A stretch of 64,000 nt of DNA from Pirellulaceae bacterium (GTDB lineage: Bacteria > Planctomycetota > Planctomycetia > Pirellulales > Pirellulaceae). This document shows positions 54,073 through 62,987 of this stretch, piece by piece. Under the pieces are notes generated by a model. It saw only the letters and a list, made by a program, of their open reading frames with translations, had not been told where the DNA came from and searched no databases. How positions within the stretch are numbered: the first letter of the stretch is position 1; each line of letters starts with the position of its first letter. The position numbers were made by a program, and so were the translations under genes. Location of the stretch: positions 778,446-842,445 of the forward strand of contig BPJV01000001.1 of the NCBI GenBank assembly GCA_026004795.1. Reading direction: 5' to 3'.

Positions 54073-55692
54073 GTGGCTAAGCAATTGATGTTTGAAGATC
54101 ACGCCCGGGCTCGCATGATGCAAGGCGTTGAAAAGCTGGCCAACGCCGTGGCGGTCACCATGGGGCCGACTGGGCATAACGTGATCATCGATAAGAGTTT
54201 TGGTGGTCCGACGGTGACAAAAGATGGTGTCACTGTGGCGAAAGAGATCGAATTGGAAGATCGATTCGAGAATATGGGGGCCAAGCTGGTGGCCGAGGTG
54301 GCGCAAAAGACCAGCGATCTGGCCGGGGACGGGACGACGACGGCTACCGTCTTGGCGCGGGCCATCTTCAAGGAAGGCTTGCGCAACATCGTCGCGGGAA
54401 GCAATCCGACGGCCGTGCGGCGGGGGATCGAGAAAGCCGTCGACGCCGCCGTGGAAAAGCTGCGGGAGTTGGGCCAACCGGTTACCGATCGCAAGCAAGT
54501 GGCCCACGTGGGGGCGATCAGTGCCAATAACGACATGGAGATCGGTGAACTGTTGGCCGAAGCGCTGGAGCGAGTCGGCAAGGACGGGGTGATCACGGTC
54601 GAGGAAGGCAAGTCGTCGGAGACGAAAGTCGAGTATGTCGACGGGATGCAGTTCGATAAGGGATTCATCTCTCCCTACTTCATCAACGATCCGGCGACGA
54701 TGACTTGCACCATGGAAAATGCTTTGGTGTTGCTGTACGAGAAGAAGATCAGCAACATCCAAGACTTGGTGCCGATTTTGGAAAAGGTGGCACAGAGCGG
54801 TCAGCCCCTGTTGATCATCGCCGAGGATGTCGATGCGGAAGCGTTGACGTTGCTGGTGGTCAACCGGCTGCGCGGGACGTTGAACGTGTGCGCGGTCAAA
54901 GCTCCGGGGTTTGGCGATCGTCGTAAAGCGATGATGGGGGATATCGCCGTATTGACCGGTGGTACCTTCATCAGCGAGGACCTGGGGATCCAGCTCGAGA
55001 AGGTTTCCTTGGAGCATCTCGGGCGGGCGAAGAAGGTCGTGGTGGATAAGAGCAGCACGACGATCGTCGAGGGTGCGGGGGACCGTGCGGAGATCGACAA
55101 ACGGATTGCGCAGATCAAACGGCAAATCGAGCAAACCGACAGCGAGTACGATCGCGAGAAGCTTCAAGAGCGTTTGGCGAAGTTGGCCGGTGGTGTGGCG
55201 GTGATTAGTGTCGGTGCCGAGACCGAAGCTGAGATGAAGCAGAAGAAAGCGCGGGTCGAGGATGCGTTGCACGCCACGCGGGCGGCAATGGAGGAAGGGA
55301 TCCTGCCCGGCGGCGGCGTGGCGCTGGTGCGCTGCAGCGAGGCGGTGGAAAAGGCGATTGCCAGTTGCAAGGGTGACGAAAAGATCGGTGCGCGGATCGT
55401 GCTCCGGTCGCTCTCGGCGCCGCTGCGTCAGATCGCCGATAACGCCGGGATCGATGGTTCGGTGGTTGCTGACGAGGTCAGCGAAAAACCACTGAACACC
55501 GGTTTCGACGCCAATACCGGTAAGTACGTCGATATGCTCAAAGCCGGTATTATCGATCCGGTGAAGGTGGTACGCACTGCCCTGGCCAATGCAGCCAGTA
55601 TTTCCGGTTTGTTGTTGACCACCGAAGCGCTGGTGACGAATTACGAGAAAGAGGATAAGAAGAAGCAGCAGGCCGAGGGAGCCGTCGTGTAG
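54073..55692 (+). CDS. groEL2: Chaperonin GroEL, second paralogue
   Basis: 539 aa from the GTG at 54073 ('[17 protein letters not shown]'). Has the same ATPase landmarks ('[17 protein letters not shown]', '[15 protein letters not shown]', '[14 protein letters not shown]'). The tail is '[14 protein letters not shown]', charged, with no GGM repeat, unlike GroEL1. It starts 70 nt after groES and ends before a strong terminator (55733-55773). The two paralogues are clearly diverged, suggesting separate client sets or conditions. Confidence 0.96.
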   Translation: MAKQLMFEDHARARMMQGVEKLANAVAVTMGPTGHNVIIDKSFGGPTVTKDGVTVAKEIELEDRFENMGAKLVAEVAQKTSDLAGDGTTTATVLARAIFKEGLRNIVAGSNPTAVRRGIEKAVDAAVEKLRELGQPVTDRKQVAHVGAISANNDMEIGELLAEALERVGKDGVITVEEGKSSETKVEYVDGMQFDKGFISPYFINDPATMTCTMENALVLLYEKKISNIQDLVPILEKVAQSGQPLLIIAEDVDAEALTLLVVNRLRGTLNVCAVKAPGFGDRRKAMMGDIAVLTGGTFISEDLGIQLEKVSLEHLGRAKKVVVDKSSTTIVEGAGDRAEIDKRIAQIKRQIEQTDSEYDREKLQERLAKLAGGVAVISVGAETEAEMKQKKARVEDALHATRAAMEEGILPGGGVALVRCSEAVEKAIASCKGDEKIGARIVLRSLSAPLRQIADNAGIDGSVVADEVSEKPLNTGFDANTGKYVDMLKAGIIDPVKVVRTALANAASISGLLLTTEALVTNYEKEDKKKQQAEGAVV

Positions 55693-55732
55693 CTCGGTCG
55701 GTGGACATGTCCGACGGTGCAGAAGTTCAGGC

Positions 55733-55773
55733 GAAGGCCACTCCTCTAAATCCGAAAGGGAGTGGCCTTCTTT
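55733..55773 (+). terminator. Rho-independent terminator after groEL2
   Basis: A perfect 12-bp stem, gaaggccactcc (55733-55744) with ggagtggccttc (55759-55770), then TTTG. It separates the groEL-groES-groEL2 group from dnaJ-grpE. Confidence 0.88.
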
Positions 55774-55805
55774 GTCGACGGAATGAGTCAAAAGGGAATT
55801 AGGGG

Positions 55806-57005
55806 ATGGCTGCCGCGAAGCGAGATTACTATGAGGTATTGGGAGTATCCCGAACGGCGACCAAGCAGGAGATTGCTCGCGCCTACCGTAAGCTGGCGGT
55901 GAAGTACCATCCGGATAGCAATCGAGAGGATGCCGACGCCGTCGCCAAGTTCAAGGAGGCGGCGGAGGCGTATGAAGTGTTGAGCAACGATGAGAAGCGG
56001 GCCTATTACGACCGATACGGGCATGCGGGCCCAGCGGCGGGAGCGGGATTCCAGGATGTCGGCGACATCTTCGAGGCGTTCGGGGATATTTTCGGTGGCA
56101 CGATCTTCGAGGATTTCTTCGGTGGACGCGGTCGGGGGCGCGTGCGCCGCGGGGCGGACCTTCGTTGTGACGTTACGCTCGATCTAGAGGAGGCGGCCCA
56201 AGGGGTCACCAAGCAAGTGCGGTTGAACCGACACGAGATCTGCGAGGCGTGTCGTGGTACGGGAGCCGAACCGGGGTCGCCCCCGCAGAGCTGTCCGCGA
56301 TGTCACGGCCGTGGGCAGGTCGTGCAGACCAACGGCATTCTTCGGGTGCAGACTTCCTGTCCCCAATGCCGAGGAAAAGGCTCGGTAATCACCGAACCTT
56401 GCAAGCAGTGCGATGGGCAGGGAGCCATTCCCCGCGAGGTGGTGTTGGATGTCTCGATTCCGGCAGGGGTAGATGATGGGATGCGCGTGCGCATGCCGGG
56501 TGAGGGGCAGCCGAGTCCTGATGGTGGTCCGCCGGGGGATGCGTACTGCTTCATTCATGTGCGACCTCACAAGATCTTTCGTCGCGACGGCAATAACCTG
56601 GTTTTACAGGTGCCCTTGAGTTATTCGCAGGCGGTGTTGGGGACGGAAGTGGAGATTCCCACCCTGAATGGCAAGAAGCAATTGCAGGTACCGCCGGGAA
56701 CGCAAAGCGGAGAGGTGTTTCAGCTGCGCGGGTTGGGGATGCCGGATCCTCGCAGTGGAGCCCGTGGCGACTTGTTGGTGCAAACCTTCGTGGAAATCCC
56801 CAAGAAGGTGACGGCCGAGCAGGAAGAGTTGCTGCGCCGATTGGCGGAACTGGATGAGCAAAATGTCACTCCGCACCGCGAATCCTTCTTGGAACGCGTT
56901 TTGCATTACTTCCGTGCGGATCATGAACCGACGCGGTCGTCCGGTAGCGGTCAGCACCGCGCAGGGAAATCCGAGAATCGATCATCAATAGGAGGAGTGG
57001 AGTAA
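55806..57005 (+). CDS. dnaJ: Chaperone protein DnaJ
   Basis: 399 aa, type I DnaJ. The J domain is residues ~6-70 ('YYEVLGVSRTATKQEI', HPD in 'KYHPDSNRED'). A Gly/Phe region follows (~75-115). The zinc-finger domain has four CxxCxGxG-like motifs (CEACRGTG, CPRCHGRG, CPQCRGKG, CKQCDGQG; ~145-215). The C-terminal substrate-binding domains contain 'VLGTEVEIPTLNGKKQLQVP'. It works with DnaK and GrpE in protein folding; dnaK is not in the window. The TAA stop overlaps the grpE ATG by one base (TAATG). Confidence 0.97.
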   Translation: MAAAKRDYYEVLGVSRTATKQEIARAYRKLAVKYHPDSNREDADAVAKFKEAAEAYEVLSNDEKRAYYDRYGHAGPAAGAGFQDVGDIFEAFGDIFGGTIFEDFFGGRGRGRVRRGADLRCDVTLDLEEAAQGVTKQVRLNRHEICEACRGTGAEPGSPPQSCPRCHGRGQVVQTNGILRVQTSCPQCRGKGSVITEPCKQCDGQGAIPREVVLDVSIPAGVDDGMRVRMPGEGQPSPDGGPPGDAYCFIHVRPHKIFRRDGNNLVLQVPLSYSQAVLGTEVEIPTLNGKKQLQVPPGTQSGEVFQLRGLGMPDPRSGARGDLLVQTFVEIPKKVTAEQEELLRRLAELDEQNVTPHRESFLERVLHYFRADHEPTRSSGSGQHRAGKSENRSSIGGVE

Positions 57006-57652
57006 TGAGCCGTGGTGAACAAGGGAACACAGCAGAGCAAGATGAAGGGCGTCAAGTTCCGCGCGATGACGCCGCGGAGCAGCGGGCGCGCGACGAGGCC
57101 ATCGAAACGCTGCCACCGGATGCTGCTCAAGCAACCTCGGAGGCAGGGCAAGGGGCGAACGCCTCGGTGGATCAGTTGCAACAGCAGTTGGCCGATGCCC
57201 AGCAGGAGGTGCTGCGCGCGCATGCTGAGCTGGACAATTTTCGCAAACGCTTGCGCCGAGAAACGGAGGAGCAGCTCAAGTATGCCCATCTTCCCATCAT
57301 GCGGGATTTGATTGGTGTGTTGGACAATCTGCAACGGGCGGTCGAAGCGGCCAAGCATGACCAGGCGACGCTCGAGTCGTTGCGCAGCGGCGTGGAAATG
57401 GTCATCCAGCAGTTCGTGGGAGTGTTGGCCAAGTACGGCTGCGAGGGCATCGAGGCGGTGGGGAGGGATTTCGATCCCAATGTGCATGAAGCCATCGGGC
57501 ATCAGCCTTCCGACGAGGTGGAGGCGGGTAAGGTCATCCACGAAGTGGCGCCCGGTTACCGCTTGCATGATCGCGTGGTGCGACCGAGCAACGTCATCGT
57601 CAGTGCGGGGCCGAACAATGCGGGGGAAACCGGGGGCAAGGAAAACAGTTAG
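57005..57652 (+). CDS. grpE: Nucleotide exchange factor GrpE
   Basis: 215 aa. An acidic N-terminal tail is followed by a long coiled coil (~55-110, 'LDNFRKRLRRETEEQLKY') and the C-terminal beta domain ('FDPNVHEAIGHQPSDEV', 'GYRLHDRVVRPSNVIVS'). It drives ADP release from DnaK. The ATG overlaps the dnaJ stop, with GGAGGAG inside the end of dnaJ, so the two are translationally coupled. Confidence 0.96.
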   Translation: MSRGEQGNTAEQDEGRQVPRDDAAEQRARDEAIETLPPDAAQATSEAGQGANASVDQLQQQLADAQQEVLRAHAELDNFRKRLRRETEEQLKYAHLPIMRDLIGVLDNLQRAVEAAKHDQATLESLRSGVEMVIQQFVGVLAKYGCEGIEAVGRDFDPNVHEAIGHQPSDEVEAGKVIHEVAPGYRLHDRVVRPSNVIVSAGPNNAGETGGKENS

Positions 57653-57681
57653 TCGATTTTTGACAGGAGTGTAGCCAGCCT

Positions 57682-57987
57682 ATGCCAACTTACGATTATC
57701 AATGCGATGCGTGCGGGCATGAATTTGAACTGTACCAGGGAATTACTGAGCCGGTAAAGAAGAAGTGCCCAGAGTGTGGAAAAAGAAAGCTCCGCCGGCT
57801 GATCGGGACCGGCGCCGCGGTCGTCTTCAAGGGCTCGGGGTTCTATCAGACCGATTATCGAAGCGAATCGTACAAGAAGGCTGCCGCGGCGGAGAAGGCC
57901 TCGAGTGAGGGAAAGACCGATGGCGGTAGTTCTAGCGGGGCGAGCAAAGCGAAGGCGAAGTCGCCTACGTCCTCCGGCGACGCGTAG
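57682..57987 (+). CDS. FmdB-family zinc ribbon protein
   Basis: 101 aa. The N-terminal zinc ribbon is 'PTYDYQCDACGHEFELYQ' with a second pair in 'KKCPECGKRKLRRL', the putative regulatory FmdB (CxxC_CxxC_SSSS) family. A phenylalanine/glycine patch 'VVFKGSGFYQTDYRS' follows, then a low-complexity Ser/Ala/Lys tail. Its role is not established in bacteria. It sits between grpE and the M16 peptidase pair. Confidence 0.9.
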   Translation: MPTYDYQCDACGHEFELYQGITEPVKKKCPECGKRKLRRLIGTGAAVVFKGSGFYQTDYRSESYKKAAAAEKASSEGKTDGGSSSGASKAKAKSPTSSGDA

Positions 57988-58007
57988 GATGAGCGGAGAG
58001 GTGCGCG

Positions 58008-59267
58008 TTGAGTAGCGTGTCGATTGCCGAGAACCTCCACGTGCATCGACTTCCCAACGGCATGGTATTGTTGGGGGAGCCGATGCCCTGGTTGCGCACG
58101 GCGGCCTGCTCCATTCTAGTCCCGGCCGGTACCTGCCATGAACCGGAGGGAAAGCAGGGGCTTGCCGGAGCGACGATCGAGATGGTCGAGCGCGGCTGTG
58201 GCGAGCTGGGCAGTCGTGAATTTCTGGAAGCGCTGGACGAGGTGGGCGCCGAGACGCACACCTCGGTAATGACCACGCATTGCGACTTGAGCGCCGTAAT
58301 GCCCAGGGACGGTTTGGCGCGAGCCCTGGAGTTGTTGGCGACAGCCATCCGCCGTCCGCATTTGCCTGCCGAGCAGTTCGAGGATGTGCGGCAATTGTGC
58401 TGGCAAGAGCTGCGGGCCATGGAGGACGATCCGTCGAACCGCTGTTTCTCGGAGCTGAAGCGCTTCCGCTTTCCATCGCCGTATGGACGCGTCGCACAAG
58501 GGAATCGCCAGTCGATCGAGGGCTTGCAGTATGCCGATGTCGGCGACTTTTACCGCGCCCACTTTCGCCCCGATCAGACGGTGGTGTCCGTGGCTGGTGA
58601 TTTCGACTGGCCACAGGTGCGTGAGCAGTTCGAAGCGTTGTTCGGCGATTGGCAGGGAGAGCCGCGCGACGAGTTGCCCGAGGTCCAAGTGGTCTACGGA
58701 AGCCGGCATTTCGATTATGCCTCCAGCCAGACTCACTTGGCCCTGGCTTACGACTGTCCCGCCTACGGCGCCCCCGATTACTATCAGGGAAGGGCCCTGG
58801 TGGGGATCCTCAGTGACGGCATGAGTTCACGGTTGTTCACCGAGGTGCGGGAGCGGCGCGGACTGGTCTATTCTGTGTTTGCAACTTGTTTCTCAATTCG
58901 TCGTTCCGGGAGCGTATTGTGCTATGCCGGCACGATGGCCGAGCACGCCGAGGAGACGCTGGCGGTGGTTCTGGAAACGATCGATTCCTTGGCCCAGGGA
59001 GTGACCGAAGACGAGTTGCATCGGTTGAAGGTGCGGGTGAAAGCATCCTTGGTCTTCGAACAGGAGTCGTGCCTGGCCCGATGTCGGCAGATTGCCAACG
59101 ACTGGTATGTGTTGGGACGAGTGCCGCCGCGAGAGGAGGTGTGGGAGCAGATCGAGCAGTTGACGGCAGAAGGGCTGCACCGGCATTTCCTGGAGCATCG
59201 GCCGCGGCGATTCACGCTGGTTTCCGTCGGCTCGCAGCCCGTGGAGCTTGCGCATGGAATTGATTGA
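58008..59267 (+). CDS. M16 family metallopeptidase homologue without the HxxEH motif
   Basis: 419 aa from a TTG at 58008 ('MSSVSIAENLHVHRLPNGM'). It has the M16 fold ('GVELVERG'-like start, 'VVSVAGDFDWPQVREQFE', 'GILSDGMSSRLFTEVRERRGLVY' in shorter pieces: GMSSRLFTEVRERRGLVY). At the zinc-site position it reads 'LAGATIEMVERG', so the His-x-x-Glu-His ligands are missing. It overlaps the next gene, an intact M16 peptidase, by 14 nt. The pair probably forms a heterodimer in which this chain is the non-catalytic subunit, like the alpha subunit of mitochondrial processing peptidase. Confidence 0.9.
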   Translation: MSSVSIAENLHVHRLPNGMVLLGEPMPWLRTAACSILVPAGTCHEPEGKQGLAGATIEMVERGCGELGSREFLEALDEVGAETHTSVMTTHCDLSAVMPRDGLARALELLATAIRRPHLPAEQFEDVRQLCWQELRAMEDDPSNRCFSELKRFRFPSPYGRVAQGNRQSIEGLQYADVGDFYRAHFRPDQTVVSVAGDFDWPQVREQFEALFGDWQGEPRDELPEVQVVYGSRHFDYASSQTHLALAYDCPAYGAPDYYQGRALVGILSDGMSSRLFTEVRERRGLVYSVFATCFSIRRSGSVLCYAGTMAEHAEETLAVVLETIDSLAQGVTEDELHRLKVRVKASLVFEQESCLARCRQIANDWYVLGRVPPREEVWEQIEQLTAEGLHRHFLEHRPRRFTLVSVGSQPVELAHGID

Positions 59268-60480
59268 TTACCGTCCTCCGGGTGGTCCTCAGATCCTGGC
59301 CTTACATGATCCTGCGGCGCTCACCGCCTCATACGGCTGGTTTGTGAACACGGGGGCACGCGATGAGTCTGCCGACATTGCCGGTGCCAGTCATTTTCTC
59401 GAGCACATGGTATTTAAGGGGACGGCCCGCCGATCGGCCGAGCAGATCAACCGTGAGCTGGACTATCTCGGGGCGCGGTCCAATGCGTTCACCTCGGAGG
59501 ATCGTACTGTCTACTATGCCTCGGTGTTGCCCGAATGCCAAGGGCAGGCAGTCGACTTATTGTCCGATCTGATGCAGCCTCGGTTGGACCAGGATCTGTT
59601 CGAGCTCGAGCGGCAGGTGATCCTGGAGGAGATCGCCATGTACGACGATCAGCCACCGTATGGCGCCTTCGAGCGCGCTGCCGAATTGTTCTTCGGAGAC
59701 CATCCTTTGGCCCGGCGGGTATTGGGAACCATCGAATCGGTTTCCGACCTTAGCGTGGAACAGTTGCAGGAGTACCACCAGCGTCGCTACACGAAGGACA
59801 ACATGTTGTTCGTCGCTGCAGGTAGGTTGCGCGTCGACGAGTTGATTGCCCAGGTCGAGAGGCTCTCGCGAGATTTTCCGGCGCAGGCGTCCTCATCGCC
59901 GCAGCCGTCGGTCGAGTTTCATCGGCAGAGCGCTGCGGTAGAAAAAGGACTTGCCCACCAGCACTACGTGGTGATGATGTGGCCGGGGATCTCTTGGTCG
60001 GATGAACGGCGATTTGCGCTGCGGTTGCTCGCCGCTGCCATTGCCGACAGTTCGAGCAGTCGCTTGTTCTGGGAGTTGATCGACAATGGACGCGCAGAAA
60101 CCGCCTTCGTTTATCCTCAATTCTTCCGTGATTGTGGATGTCTCACCGGCATGCTGTGTTGTGCGCCGCAGGATGCGGCGGAGGTGGAAGAGATCTTCGT
60201 ACGCACGGTGAGCGGAGTGCGTGCCCGACCGATCGATGCGCGCGAGCTGGAGTTGGCTCGTCAACGAATTACCAGTGGTTTGATCTTGGCCGACGAGTAT
60301 CCGCAGCATCGCATGTTCGCCCTCGGTAGCGCTTGGCTGGAACGGCAGGAGTTTCTGTCGCTCGATGCCCTGTTGGCCAAGTATGCCGCCGTGGACGTGG
60401 ATGACGTGGCGGCCGTTGCTGACGCACTATGTGCAGAGCCTTGGGTGTCGGTGCGCGTGGTGGAAGAACCGCTCGATTGA
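59254..60480 (+). CDS. M16 family zinc metallopeptidase (catalytic subunit)
   Basis: 408 aa from the ATG at 59254 (GGAG 8 nt upstream). The inverted zinc motif is 'SHFLEHMVFKGT' (HFLEH), with the downstream Glu in 'LERQVILEEIAMYDDQ' as third ligand. 'LGARSNAFTSEDRTVYY' is the usual next block, and the C-terminal domain has 'DSSSSRLFWELIDNGRAETA'. It likely degrades or processes peptides together with the preceding non-catalytic homologue. The gene ends 7 nt before the convergent GH10-like gene. Confidence 0.95.
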   Translation: MELIDYRPPGGPQILALHDPAALTASYGWFVNTGARDESADIAGASHFLEHMVFKGTARRSAEQINRELDYLGARSNAFTSEDRTVYYASVLPECQGQAVDLLSDLMQPRLDQDLFELERQVILEEIAMYDDQPPYGAFERAAELFFGDHPLARRVLGTIESVSDLSVEQLQEYHQRRYTKDNMLFVAAGRLRVDELIAQVERLSRDFPAQASSSPQPSVEFHRQSAAVEKGLAHQHYVVMMWPGISWSDERRFALRLLAAAIADSSSSRLFWELIDNGRAETAFVYPQFFRDCGCLTGMLCCAPQDAAEVEEIFVRTVSGVRARPIDARELELARQRITSGLILADEYPQHRMFALGSAWLERQEFLSLDALLAKYAAVDVDDVAAVADALCAEPWVSVRVVEEPLD

Positions 60481-60487
60481 TCGTGGC

Positions 60488-61966
60488 TTATTCGAGGTAT
60501 TGGTCGCGGAGTTTCGCGAAGGTGTCGACCGCCAAGGAAAACTCCGGCTCGCTGGCCGCCCACGCGGTACGGGCCTCTGCCCTACCGCAGGCCCGCGGTT
60601 CCTTCCACACCACGGCGTGGACGGGAGGTTTGGCCACCAGATTTCGCAGCAAGGAATCGCATCGGGAAGCGACAGTTGGCCGGGCGGTTTCCGAACCACT
60701 TTCCTGATGGGAGGTTCCACTCGTTGGCCACAGCATGATGGAATCGGGAGAAATGCGGTCATAGGCGACGGACAGCATCAAGGGGAGTCCGAGCAGTGCC
60801 CAACGCTCGACCAGGCGATGCCATTCCAACAGATCACGCGGGAACGTTCCTCCGGGCCACCGGCCTACCTCCGTCTCCAAGACCAGGCCGCTGAGCCCCA
60901 AGTCCGCCCGAATCAGCGCGTCGGCGAAATGGAGCGGAGAAATGCCCGACGCGTCATCGCGCAGGTATTCGGCCCATGGTTCGTTGATGGTCATCAGAAC
61001 CGGTGTATGGGGGGCGGCAGTGCGGACCGTCTCGAGGATGGCCACCGCAGCACGCAACACATCCTCCTCATCCCAATGCAAGTTGGATGTCGCATTCAGT
61101 CCTGCCGCGCAATTCCACAGATCCACCCGTCCAGCAAACCGTTCGACGCATTGTTGGGCAAATTTGCACGCGGTTTCCCATACCGCTTCGGCCGATTGTT
61201 CGAGCAGCAGCATCCATCGAGGCAGGCTGGCGAAATCGACCAACGGGCCCACACATACCTTGATATCGTGCTCCTGGGCCCAGGCGATCTGCTGGTCGAG
61301 ACGGTCCCAGTCAATTCGTCCCTGGTCGGTTTGTAGATGCCCCATGTGGGCTTCGATGCTGAGAAGACTGATGGCTGAGGCCTGCTGCCGCGTCCATTCC
61401 CATGCCGTGACCGAACGTGGATGAAACCCGACCAGCGTGTTGAGTCTCCCTTCGGTGGCGCAACGGGCTTCGAGCGCTTGGTGGGCATAAGCGGCTCCCA
61501 TCAGTTCGATCGCCTGGAGAGCCGCGTCGATGGAACGCATCGCCGACTGATAACGTTCCTGGTCATGGTCGCGGTGGAAGGTGAGCGACTGGAGAAACTG
61601 TTCCACTGCCTGCTCGTGAGGTGCGTAGAACTCGGCCGGCAATCGCAATCCGATGCGGTGCCACTGATCCAGTTGCCAGCGTAACCGGTGGACGGTCCCG
61701 CGGGCCAGTTCCACCGGTAGATCGAGCGGTGGGTGGCCGCAGGGGAGACTACAGGTGCTCAGGCTGACCATCCCCTGCTGTTGGGTGGGCCACAGAATGT
61801 TCAGCTTTCCAGACTCGTCAATCTCGCGTTGGATGGTAAACTGCCCGGACTGGAACCGGCGGCGGCTCCACCACGGGACGCCTTCGATGCCGATAAGATG
61901 GGCGCTTTCCCAGAGCCGTGAATCGAGGTTCAGGTGCCCAGGCACCGAGAATCGAAATGCGCTCAT
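60488..61966 (-). CDS. GH10-like TIM-barrel protein (planctomycete type)
   Basis: 492 aa. The N-terminal half is an unassigned beta domain. The C-terminal half (~190-490) resembles glycoside hydrolase family 10: 'WDRLDQQIAWAQEHDIKV', 'VDLWNCAAGLNATSNL', 'TPVLMTINEPWAEYL' and 'LSGLVLETEVGRWPGG'. In true xylanases the acid/base Glu lies in 'WDVVNE'; here the matching place reads 'DLWNCAAG', so that Glu is absent, while an Asn-Glu appears later in 'INEPW'. It may bind or cleave a different substrate, or be inactive. No signal peptide is seen. It is divergently placed to purC, 74 nt apart. Confidence 0.7.
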   Translation of the reverse strand: MSAFRFSVPGHLNLDSRLWESAHLIGIEGVPWWSRRRFQSGQFTIQREIDESGKLNILWPTQQQGMVSLSTCSLPCGHPPLDLPVELARGTVHRLRWQLDQWHRIGLRLPAEFYAPHEQAVEQFLQSLTFHRDHDQERYQSAMRSIDAALQAIELMGAAYAHQALEARCATEGRLNTLVGFHPRSVTAWEWTRQQASAISLLSIEAHMGHLQTDQGRIDWDRLDQQIAWAQEHDIKVCVGPLVDFASLPRWMLLLEQSAEAVWETACKFAQQCVERFAGRVDLWNCAAGLNATSNLHWDEEDVLRAAVAILETVRTAAPHTPVLMTINEPWAEYLRDDASGISPLHFADALIRADLGLSGLVLETEVGRWPGGTFPRDLLEWHRLVERWALLGLPLMLSVAYDRISPDSIMLWPTSGTSHQESGSETARPTVASRCDSLLRNLVAKPPVHAVVWKEPRACGRAEARTAWAASEPEFSLAVDTFAKLRDQYLE

Positions 61967-62040
61967 CCACTCAGCGCCCTAGCACTTGCGAGAATCTGGC
62001 GGGTGTTTCGGTGCGATACCGTTTTTCGAGGAAAGCTACT

Positions 62041-62946
62041 ATGGTACCTTCCGACGTCGTATTGACCACTGCCCTGCCCTTTCCCCGGCGAAGCGGGAAG
62101 GTGCGCGATGTCTACGATTTGGGGGATCGTTTGTTGATCGTCAGTACCGATCGCATCAGTGCATTTGACTGGGTGCTCCCGGTGGGGATACCGCGTAAAG
62201 GGATCGTGCTGACGCAGCTCAGCCGCTTTTGGTTCGAGCACTTGCCTGTCGAGCATCATTTCCTGAGTCAAGAGGTGGCAGCGGTCGACGGGCTCGATCC
62301 CTCCGCCGCGGAATGGTTGAAGGGCCGCAGCATGTTGGTCAAGAAGGCGGAGGTGGTACCCTTCGAATGCGTGGTCCGCGGTTATCTGGAGGGCTCCGGG
62401 TGGAAGGAATATCAAGCCACCGGTAGCGTGTGCGGCATCTCGTTGCCCAAGGGGTTGCGGCAATGCGACCGATTGCCCGAGCCGCTGTTTACGCCGGCTA
62501 CCAAAGCTACCGAGGGGCATGATGAGAACGTTGATTTCGACTTCATGGCGCGGCGCATCGGCACCAGCTTGGCAGAGCGATTGCGGGAGCTGAGTCTGCA
62601 GGTCTACCGTTGGGCCGCTCAATGGGCGGCCGAGCGAGGGATCATCATCGCTGATACCAAGTTTGAATGGGGAATCCATGATGGCCAAGTGATTCTCGTG
62701 GATGAAGTGCTTACGCCCGATAGTTCGAGGTTCTGGCCCGCCGATCGTTACCAGGCCGGTCGAGCTCAGCCCTCGTTCGACAAGCAATTCGTGCGGGAAT
62801 GGTTAATGAACTCGACCTGGGATCGAGAGAGCCCTCCCCCTGCTCTTCCCGACGATGTCGTTGCCCAAACGGCACACAAGTATGAGCAGGTGTACGAATT
62901 GTTGACTGGCCAGACGATCGATCAGGCGTTGGCGGAGAAACCGTAA
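62041..62946 (+). CDS. purC: Phosphoribosylaminoimidazole-succinocarboxamide synthase
   Basis: 301 aa, the longer (yeast Ade1-like) form. It joins aspartate to CAIR with ATP in purine synthesis. Landmarks are 'RSGKVRDVYDLGDRLLIVST', 'DRISAFDWVLP', 'ECVVRGYLEGSGWKEY', 'FTPATKATEGHDENVDF' and 'IIIADTKFEWG', with 'VDEVLTPDSSRFW'. I chose the ATG at 62041 (GAGGAAAG upstream), where the conserved part begins; the frame is open to 61918 inside the neighbouring gene. Confidence 0.96.
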   Translation: MVPSDVVLTTALPFPRRSGKVRDVYDLGDRLLIVSTDRISAFDWVLPVGIPRKGIVLTQLSRFWFEHLPVEHHFLSQEVAAVDGLDPSAAEWLKGRSMLVKKAEVVPFECVVRGYLEGSGWKEYQATGSVCGISLPKGLRQCDRLPEPLFTPATKATEGHDENVDFDFMARRIGTSLAERLRELSLQVYRWAAQWAAERGIIIADTKFEWGIHDGQVILVDEVLTPDSSRFWPADRYQAGRAQPSFDKQFVREWLMNSTWDRESPPPALPDDVVAQTAHKYEQVYELLTGQTIDQALAEKP

Positions 62947-62987
62947 GCGTCGAAAGGCAACGAGAAAAGGCAACGAGAACATTCGGC

